From Martinezella rhizogenes (lineage in GTDB: Bacteria > Pseudomonadota > Alphaproteobacteria > Rhizobiales > Rhizobiaceae), in contig NZ_JUHG01000016.1 of NCBI RefSeq assembly GCF_000799715.1, positions 124,001 through 188,000 of the forward strand: 64,000 nt of DNA. Reading direction: 5' to 3'. The position numbers and the translations under genes were made by a program. Shown here piece after piece: positions 58,312 to 64,000 of the stretch (position 1 is its first letter; every line of letters starts with the position of its first letter). The notes beneath the pieces were generated by a model. The model was not told the origin of the DNA. It saw only the letters and a program-made list of their open reading frames with translations, and made no database searches.

Positions 58312-61220
58312 CCACCGCGCTCAAGCCATCCCTGCCGGTGACCAAATGGCTGCCCGCGATCCTCGCGACGCTTGCGGTCACCTTCCTGTTTTTCCTTGCC
58401 GGCATGGCGCATGCGGCCGAACCCGTAAAGATTTCGCGCGACGACACAGCGCTGGACCTGACGGCGACGACGGAAATATACACCAACCAGGGCGAGGCCT
58501 TTCAGGTCTCAACAGCCGCCGGCGCCGACGGTATCCGGCGCCGAATCGAGGTACGTTCCTCTTCACCGAACCATCAGGGCGACTGGGCCGTTTTCGCGCT
58601 CGCCAATGTCTCGGAAGAGCAGCTCGAGCGCGTCATCGTCGCGCCGCATTTCCGCCTGGTGAATTCGAAGATGTTCTGGCCTGATCTCGGCTCGCAGCGC
58701 ATCGTCGCGATCACACCGAGCGAAGGCTTTGCGCTGGACCGCCAACCGAGCGACGAGGCCGATGTTTTCCGCATCACGCTCAATCCCGGCGCCGTCGTCA
58801 CCTTCGTTGCCGAGCTCTCCTCGCCAAGCCTGCCGCAACTCTATCTCTGGGAACCGAATGCCTACAAGGATACGGTCAACGCCTTCACGCTCTATCGCGG
58901 CATCGTGCTCGGCATTGCCGGCCTGCTGGCGGTGTTCCTGACCATTCTCTTCGTCGTCAAGGGCACCTCGATGTTGCCGGCGACGGCAGCACTTGCCTGG
59001 GCGGTGCTTGGCTATATCTGCGTCGACTTCGGCTTCCTCGGCAAGCTCATCAGCATCACCTCCAGCGATCAGCGCATATGGCGCGCCTGCGCGGAGGTGG
59101 CGCTCGCGTCGAGCCTGGTGATCTTCCTGTTCACCTATCTGAATCTCAATCGCTGGCATGCGCATCTGGGCTACGTGACGCTTGCCTGGGTGCTCGGTCT
59201 CGCTTTGCTCTTCGGCGTGGCGATCTACGACCCCTCGATCGCGTCCGGTATCGCGCGCCTGTCGCTGGCGCTGACGGCGACCGCCGGGCTGCTGCTGATC
59301 ATCTATCTCGGTTTCAGCCGCTACGACCGCGCCATTCTGCTGGTGCCCGCCTGGGCTTTGATCCTGGTCTGGCTGTTCGGCGGCTGGATGACGATCACCG
59401 GCAGGCTCGACAACGACATCATCCAGCCGGCGCTCGGCGGCGGGCTCGTGCTGATCGTGCTTCTGATCGGCTTTACGGTGATGCAGCATGCCTTTGCCGG
59501 CGGCGCGTTCCAGCAGGGCCTGTTCTCCGATCTCGAGCGACAGTCGCTGGCACTCACCGGCTCCGGCGACACCGTCTGGGACTGGGACGTGGCGCGCGAC
59601 CGCGTCGTGACGACGCCGGACATCTCGACGAAGCTCGGCCTGTCGCCCGGCACCATGCATGGCGCGGCGCGCAACTGGCTGCCACGGCTGCATCCCGACG
59701 ATCGCGACCGTTTCCGCGCGACGCTCGACGTGCTTCTCGAACACCGCCGCGGCCGGCTGAACCATGAATTCCGCATTCGCGCCGAAGACGGACATTTCCA
59801 TTGGCTGTCGATCCGCGCCCGGCCGGTGCTCGGCTCGAACGGCGAAATCATCCGTTGCGTCGGCACCGTCGTCGACGTCACCGAGCAGAAGAATTCGATC
59901 GAGCGGCTGCTGCACGACGCACTGCACGATAATCTGACAGGCCTGCCGAACCGTCAGGTCTTCCTCGACCGCCTGCAGGCCGTTCTCACCCTGGCGCCGG
60001 AAGGCAATCAGCTCCGCCCGACCGTGATGGTGATCGACATCGACCGCTACAAGCTGGTCAACGATACCCTCGGTGTTGCGGCGGGCGACAATATCCTCAT
60101 TGCCCTGACGCGTCGCCTGCGCCGCCTGATGAAGCCGCAGGATACGCTGGCGCGGCTTTCCGGCGACCAGTTCGGTCTGATCCTCGTTTCTGAGCGAGAT
60201 CCAGCCAAGGTTGCCGATTTCGCCGATGCGATCAGCAAGGCGATCATGGTGCCGATCAATTTCGCCAATCGCGAGATCATTCTGACGGCTTCGATCGGCC
60301 TGACGTCCTGGGTCGACCAGCAGGAAAACGCCTCCGGCCTGTTGAGCGACGCGGAGCTTGCCATGTACCGCGCCAAGCGCGCCGGCGGCAACCGCGTCGA
60401 GCCTTTCCAGCCCGCCTTCCGCAGCTTCGGCACCGACCGTCTGCAGCTCGAAACGGATCTCCGCCGCGCCGTCGAGCGCAAGGAACTGTCGCTGGTCTAT
60501 CAGCCGATCGTTCGACTGGAAGACGCCGAAGTCGCCGGTTTCGAGGCGCTGATGCGCTGGGAACATCCCAAGCGCGGCAATATTCCGCCATCGGAGTTCA
60601 TCCCGATCGCCGAAGCGTCCGATATTATCGGTCCGCTCGGCATGTTCGCGCTGGAACAGGCAACCAACGACCTGATGGCCTGGCAGCGCCAGACCGGCGA
60701 CCTGCCGCTGTTCGTCTCCATCAATCTGTCCAGCGTGCAGCTTCTCAACAACGAGCTATACGACGATATCCGCGCGCTACTCGCCAAAACCCATTGCGAG
60801 CCGCACCGCATCAAGCTCGAATTGACGGAATCGCAGGTGATGGAAAACCCGGAACAGGCACGCCTCGTGCTCGGCAAGCTGCGCGATGCCGGTATCGGCC
60901 TGGCGCTTGACGATTTCGGCACCGGCTACTCCTCGCTCTCCTACCTCACCCGCTTCCCCTTCGACACGATCAAGCTCGACAAGTCGATGGTCAGCGACGA
61001 AAGCGACAAGAAGGCCATACTCTTGCGCTCCGTCATCTCCATGGCGCGTGAGCTCAACATGCGCGTCGTCGCCGAAGGCATCGAATCGGAAGAGGACGCG
61101 CTCGAACTTGCCAAGATGGGCTGCGCCTACGGCCAGAGCTTCATCTTCGGCCCGCCGATGGGCACGGACTCGGTGCTGCGGCTGCTGAAGGAACGCTTTC
61201 CGCTGACGAAGAGGGCCTAG
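58308..61220 (+). CDS. membrane c-di-GMP phosphodiesterase: DISMED2-7TM-PAS-GGDEF-EAL
   Basis: This 970-aa protein has an N-terminal signal-like helix (LPAILATLAVTFLFFLAGMA), a periplasmic 7TMR-DISMED2-type sensor (about 35-190), seven transmembrane helices (about 195-400), a PAS/PAC domain (DTVWDWDVARDRVVTTPDIS, IRCVGTVVDVTEQK), then GGDEF and EAL. The GGDEF signature is degenerate (LARLSGDQFGLIL: SGDQF), so the cyclase is probably inactive. The EAL set is intact: GFEALMRWEHPKRGNIPPSE, LELTESQVM, LALDDFGTGYSSLSYLTRFP, VVAEGIESEEDALELAKMGC. It should break down c-di-GMP in response to a periplasmic or redox cue. It is coupled to the GNAT gene. Confidence 0.9.
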   Translation: MTTALKPSLPVTKWLPAILATLAVTFLFFLAGMAHAAEPVKISRDDTALDLTATTEIYTNQGEAFQVSTAAGADGIRRRIEVRSSSPNHQGDWAVFALANVSEEQLERVIVAPHFRLVNSKMFWPDLGSQRIVAITPSEGFALDRQPSDEADVFRITLNPGAVVTFVAELSSPSLPQLYLWEPNAYKDTVNAFTLYRGIVLGIAGLLAVFLTILFVVKGTSMLPATAALAWAVLGYICVDFGFLGKLISITSSDQRIWRACAEVALASSLVIFLFTYLNLNRWHAHLGYVTLAWVLGLALLFGVAIYDPSIASGIARLSLALTATAGLLLIIYLGFSRYDRAILLVPAWALILVWLFGGWMTITGRLDNDIIQPALGGGLVLIVLLIGFTVMQHAFAGGAFQQGLFSDLERQSLALTGSGDTVWDWDVARDRVVTTPDISTKLGLSPGTMHGAARNWLPRLHPDDRDRFRATLDVLLEHRRGRLNHEFRIRAEDGHFHWLSIRARPVLGSNGEIIRCVGTVVDVTEQKNSIERLLHDALHDNLTGLPNRQVFLDRLQAVLTLAPEGNQLRPTVMVIDIDRYKLVNDTLGVAAGDNILIALTRRLRRLMKPQDTLARLSGDQFGLILVSERDPAKVADFADAISKAIMVPINFANREIILTASIGLTSWVDQQENASGLLSDAELAMYRAKRAGGNRVEPFQPAFRSFGTDRLQLETDLRRAVERKELSLVYQPIVRLEDAEVAGFEALMRWEHPKRGNIPPSEFIPIAEASDIIGPLGMFALEQATNDLMAWQRQTGDLPLFVSINLSSVQLLNNELYDDIRALLAKTHCEPHRIKLELTESQVMENPEQARLVLGKLRDAGIGLALDDFGTGYSSLSYLTRFPFDTIKLDKSMVSDESDKKAILLRSVISMARELNMRVVAEGIESEEDALELAKMGCAYGQSFIFGPPMGTDSVLRLLKERFPLTKRA

Positions 61221-61297
61221 GGGCCGGTCTATCCCGCCCCCTGCGGGCGGGAAAGCAAAATCAGCATTTAGCCGGAAAGCTAAGTGCTAGATTTTTA

Positions 61298-61322
61298 CGG
61301 CATTATGGAGCAAGTGCCACAA
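61298..61322. repeat. left 25-bp inverted repeat of a small-gene module
   Basis: Begins CGGCATTATGGAGCAAGTGC. It is inverted at 63209-63233 with 24 of 25 matches (A/G difference at position 5). It is preceded by ATTTTT (61291-61296). Confidence 0.6.
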
Positions 61323-61376
61323 GATTCTGACGACTGCTGATGCCTATCTCCTGAGAGTGCCTCTGGAGTGTTGCGT

Positions 61377-61829
61377 ATGGTGGAAGTCGCCGACGAATTG
61401 AAAGCGAAACTGAGCGAGATCGACGCCAGGATCGAAGAGCTGCGGCGGGAGATCGTCGTTCTCGATGATAAAAAGGCCGCCTTTGAGAAGGTGATCAAGG
61501 TCTACGAACCCGAATTCGAGCCCCACCCAGCGCGAGCGAAACGAGTCCGCACGTCGCCACGAGAAACGGCAAGTGGTCGGGTAACTGAACTTCTGAGGGG
61601 CGGGAACAACCGCCACATTGTGCTCGACATCCTCCGTCGCTCAGAGCGCCCGACGACGACCGCAGAGATCGCCGAGAGGTTCGCGAGCGAGGCCGACCTC
61701 GGGAGCAAAGCGTCACGGCTGGAGTCCGCCCTCACCAGCAGGTTCTCAGCGACGCGGAACGGCTTGGTAAAGCAGGGTCTGTTGCGACAGGCTGGCACCG
61801 CCGACGGCCATGGCAGTTGCCAGTGTTGA
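61377..61829 (+). CDS. hypothetical coiled-coil plus winged-helix protein
   Basis: This 150-aa protein has an N-terminal coiled coil (LKAKLSEIDARIEELRREIV, VLDDKKAAFEKVIKVYEPEF), a basic linker and a C-terminal winged helix (GGNNRHIVLDILRRSERPTT, TAEIAERFASEADLGSKASR, FSATRNGLVKQGLLRQ). DNA binding is likely; the family is not recognised. ATG 61377 is used. Its stop is within the start region of the next small frame. Confidence 0.6.
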   Translation: MVEVADELKAKLSEIDARIEELRREIVVLDDKKAAFEKVIKVYEPEFEPHPARAKRVRTSPRETASGRVTELLRGGNNRHIVLDILRRSERPTTTAEIAERFASEADLGSKASRLESALTSRFSATRNGLVKQGLLRQAGTADGHGSCQC

Positions 61830-62068
61830 CCAGCGCTCCCAGCCTTGAGGAAGTCCAGTCTCTCGAAGAGGCCCTTCACCGTCCAGAGGTAAGGTGTTCC
61901 AGAGAGGCCGTCGAAAGGTTGCTCGCAGAAGGATTTGTGGAATTTGGAGCTTCTGGCAGCGTATACGACCGAACAACCATAATCGATCTTCTCGTGCACG
62001 AGGGCGGGACCGATGAAGGCGATCTCCGAACAGCGAACCACTCCCTGAAGCGGCATTTGCTTACATAA
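61823..62068 (+). pseudogene. truncated DUF4440/SnoaL-like gene
   Basis: From GTG 61823 the frame gives about 81 aa containing SLEEALHRPEVRCSREAVER and LLAEGFVEFGASGSVYDRTT, the N-terminal half of DUF4440 (NTF2-like) proteins, which normally run to about 120 aa. After IIDLLVHEGG the sequence (ANHSLKRHLLT) no longer fits and stops at 62068. It is probably a broken gene. The following 240 bases, up to 62311, contain no gene. Confidence 0.5.
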
Positions 62069-62311
62069 GTCCGCAAATTTACAAAGCGGTTGTATTTCGC
62101 TTGCAGTCGCGCTGCATCCGCTGTCATGGGCCGCCCAATTGCCGGATACCGGGCCACTGCACGGTATCCGCGGTCCCGAACAGCGCTATCCTTGCGATTT
62201 GTTTCCCACGCGACACTACGCCCATGCTTGTGTCCCGATTGACCGGAGGTCGCAAAAGGAGCATGTTTGGGGGGTATTCGAGTACGTCTGGATAGTGCGC
62301 TGGGGGTGTAC

Positions 62312-62587
62312 ATGGCTTTTAACAACGTCGGTCCAGTGGTTTGGCTGGATGAGGGGCAGTCGGTGACATGGTGGTACACGCGCGACGGCGGCGCTGACTT
62401 CGGCACCCAGTTTGCCAGCGCAGATATCAAAATCAGCGACCCCTTCAGCCCCGGTGCTATTCTCGTCGCAGAACAACAAGGCAAGCAAACCAATTCGTGG
62501 ACAGGGATAACTACTTACTACGTCACGATCAAGAGTATCGCCCACGGTGGTGCCTATTATAACCTGCAAGGTGGAGGGATGGCATAG
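62312..62587 (+). CDS. hypothetical protein, beta-rich
   Basis: This 91-aa protein begins MAFNNVGPVVWLDEGQSVTW and continues KISDPFSPGAILVAEQQGKQ, TTYYVTIKSIAHGGAYYNLQ, GGGMA. Aromatic residues alternate with Gly and Thr, suggesting a small beta sandwich, possibly carbohydrate- or envelope-associated. No signal peptide. It is followed after 2 bases by another small frame, so the two are probably co-translated. Confidence 0.5.
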   Translation: MAFNNVGPVVWLDEGQSVTWWYTRDGGADFGTQFASADIKISDPFSPGAILVAEQQGKQTNSWTGITTYYVTIKSIAHGGAYYNLQGGGMA

Positions 62588-62589
62588 GC

Positions 62590-62865
62590 ATGGACCTCAC
62601 CCTCATTCGCGATAGGCATGGCAAGATCATCGGCGCGGCGCACGGTCACATTGCGGACCGGCCGCCACATCAGCTCGCCCCAGGGGATCAGGCGGGGCCA
62701 ATGGCTGTGGCAGGCCAGACGTTCGAACACGTCACTGTCTCAGATGAATTCGCTCAGCTCAAGGGTGACCCCCAATCGTTCGGGCAACGAATCAAGGAAC
62801 ACTTCCGGGCGGAGGCACCGGCAACGGGGCGATCGCCCAAAAGGCGAGGGCCAGAACCAGGCTGA
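62590..62865 (+). CDS. hypothetical protein
   Basis: This 91-aa protein begins MDLTLIRDRHGKIIGAAHGH and is rich in His, Pro and Gly; the middle (GPMAVAGQTFEHVTVSDEFA) may be a strand-helix unit, and the end (EAPATGRSPKRRGPEPG) is disordered. No family is recognised. It starts 2 bases after the preceding small gene. Confidence 0.45.
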   Translation: MDLTLIRDRHGKIIGAAHGHIADRPPHQLAPGDQAGPMAVAGQTFEHVTVSDEFAQLKGDPQSFGQRIKEHFRAEAPATGRSPKRRGPEPG

Positions 62866-62979
62866 GAACGCCGAAATGAAGAGACTGATTGCGAGTCGTA
62901 CATAGCACCGTCCCTTCTCTGCAAGCGAGCCGCCTTGACGCGCCATCCAGTCGAAGTTGCGGACTCGGCCGAGCGATAG

Positions 62980-63228
62980 CATCGTCTGGAAGTCGATTCC
63001 CAGCCGACGAAGGAACTCGCCGCCATCAACGGCACCGGCTCCCCGGCCGTCAGCGACGGCGGGTTCTCCGTCGCCTATCCGCTCCCGGATTCCATGGTCC
63101 CGTCGAAGAAGGAGCGAAATCCACCCGCCGCGCTGCCCCCTTCGACCGCGACGGTCGCCAAGTCCTCGCGCCCCGCGCAGATCGCAACGATGCGGCGTTA
63201 TGGAGCAGTTGTGGCACTTGCTCCATAA
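62980..63228 (+). pseudogene. open frame without a start, probably a gene fragment
   Basis: An 82-codon frame runs from right after TAG 62977-62979 to TAA 63226. It has no start codon near its 5' end and reads LEVDSQPTKELAAINGTGSP and VSDGGFSVAYPLPDSMVPSK, with protein-like composition. It ends inside the right inverted repeat. It may be the 3' part of a lost gene; no family was recognised. Confidence 0.3.
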
Positions 63229-63240
63229 CGCCGGATTTTT
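63193..63240 (+). terminator. perfect 15-bp hairpin with T-run at the right end of the module
   Basis: CGGCGTTATGGAGCA (63193-63207) and TGCTCCATAACGCCG (63219-63233) with an 11-base loop, then GATTTTTG. It reads as an intrinsic terminator but is also the right inverted repeat (63209-63233) matching 61298-61322. Confidence 0.6.
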
Positions 63241-63466
63241 GTAAGGGCGGGGGTAGGTAGGGACGCACTTAATCCTTGGAATGATTTAAGCAAGAACGTG
63301 ACCCCCGCTCTGGCAATTTCAATGGCTTAGAAATTGCGCTTAGTCTCAAATATGCTGAGACCTCGGTATCGCAATTCCTAAACCAGTGAAATTGCTTTCT
63401 CGCCCGCCGAGGGCGAGATAAGGCCCCGAATTTGCGGCCGCCACCTATCCTAACAGGATATTGTAC

Positions 63467-64000
63467 TTACACCCCGCCAATCACCTGCCGTATATATTCC
63501 AGCTTCGTCACCACCGGCGACGACAGGATAAAGGGGTAGGAATCCGGCTGACCCATGCTGCGCTGGATGGCATTGATCGCGACGCTCAAGGGAATCCAGG
63601 CGCTGACCAGCTGTGCGGCGCTTTCGGCCCTGTAAGGATTGAAATCCACCTCCGCCGCCATATCGTGATAGCCGAAGGGATCGACCGCCAGGCCGAAGGA
63701 GCGGGCGGTTTCCAGTGTGTCGACAATGTGGAGATAATGCGCGAAACATTCGGCGAAATCTTCCCAGGGATGGGCGCTGGCATAGGCGCTGATGAAATTG
63801 TCCTGCCAGTTGGGCGGCGGACCATTGTCATAGTGCCGCTGCAGGGCTTCGCCGTAATCCACCCGCTCGTCGCCAAAGACGGCCCGGAAGGCGTCGAACT
63901 GGTTGCGGTCACGGATCAGCTTGTTCCAGATAAAATGGCCTGTCTCATGACGGAAATGGCCAAGTAGCGTGCGGTAAGGCTCGTTCATCGAGGCGCGCGC
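63467..64000 (-). CDS. putative zinc-binding metallopeptidase (Peptidase_Mx-like), C-terminal part
   Basis: The frame is open through the right edge and ends at 63467, giving 177 residues of the C-terminal part. EPYRTLLGHFRHETGHFIWN carries an HExxH-like HETGH zinc site and continues FRAVFGDERVDYGEALQRHY, ISAYASAHPWEDFAECFAHY (third ligand Glu region) and VSAWIPLSVAINAIQRSMGQ, as in the large zinc-ribbon putative peptidase family. The N-terminal zinc ribbon would lie outside the window. Substrate unknown. Confidence 0.8.
   Translation of the reverse strand, partial: ARASMNEPYRTLLGHFRHETGHFIWNKLIRDRNQFDAFRAVFGDERVDYGEALQRHYDNGPPPNWQDNFISAYASAHPWEDFAECFAHYLHIVDTLETARSFGLAVDPFGYHDMAAEVDFNPYRAESAAQLVSAWIPLSVAINAIQRSMGQPDSYPFILSSPVVTKLEYIRQVIGGV

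Noticed and set aside
62740..63035. Minus-strand frames around 62.74-63.04 kb
   Set aside because: No ribosome site or recognisable domain; they overlap a plus-strand gene and a plus-strand fragment with more protein-like sequence.
1..64000. CRISPR array or prophage
   Set aside because: No regularly spaced direct repeats and no phage structural or packaging genes were seen anywhere in the window.

Overview
The window looks like chromosome of a Rhizobium-type alphaproteobacterium (Rhizobiaceae). The support is the gene families and their order: betI-betB-betA, an APS-reductase type cysH followed by cysD-cysN, a RopA-like porin, CcrM, a mutY / DUF721 / dsbA / smc neighbourhood, BioR-type operator boxes at bioY, and intergenic palindromic mosaic repeats of the kind common in rhizobia. 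G+C is high and most genes are closely packed. Species cannot be fixed from sequence alone.

Layout. 0-7 kb: the start of an L-asparaginase II gene running off the left edge, a toxin-antitoxin pair whose toxin carries an in-frame amber codon, a regulator/MFS pair sharing an operator, a quinone oxidoreductase, an EAL-CBS-GGDEF protein, an orphan ParD-like antitoxin and an HdeD protein. 7-13 kb: glycine betaine synthesis from choline (betI, betB, betA, with a repeat between betB and betA) and a CLC chloride/proton antiporter. 13-17 kb: sulfate assimilation (an Rrf2 regulator divergent from cysH-cysD-cysN). 17-23 kb: a HisC-like aminotransferase with an MFS exporter, and a LysR/DHA2-exporter pair. 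23-29 kb: a porin, a DAHP synthase behind what reads as a complete Phe/Tyr transcription attenuator, a methionine sulfoxide repair group (msrB-msrA and msrC), a pentapeptide-repeat protein and tRNA-Pro. 30-32 kb: a small accessory patch with an unrecognised 420-aa protein, a tRNA-Arg-like gene with an enlarged anticodon loop, and a decayed IS481-type transposase end beside tRNA-Gln.

32-46 kb: cupin/MBL pair, DUF1499 protein, pyruvate phosphate dikinase, an intact parDE, a CorC-type protein, Smc, DsbA and a second intact TA pair. 46-54 kb: DUF721, MutY, two HAD phosphatases, CcrM, two small dimeric alpha/beta-barrel type proteins with an ArsR regulator, then bioY with two BioR boxes and a GntR regulator. 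55-61 kb: thrC, an M16 protease, a GNAT acetyltransferase and a large 7TM-PAS-GGDEF-EAL protein in tandem. 61.3-63.2 kb: a cluster of small unrecognised or truncated genes bracketed by 25-bp inverted repeats and short ATTTTT direct repeats, which looks like an inserted module. The right edge cuts a zinc metallopeptidase gene.

The strongest non-coding observations are the aroF-type attenuator (24665-24797), the tRNA with an apparent 18-nt anticodon-loop insertion (31502-31591), and the inverted-repeat-bounded module at 61298-63233. All were read by eye; none has been checked by folding or database search.
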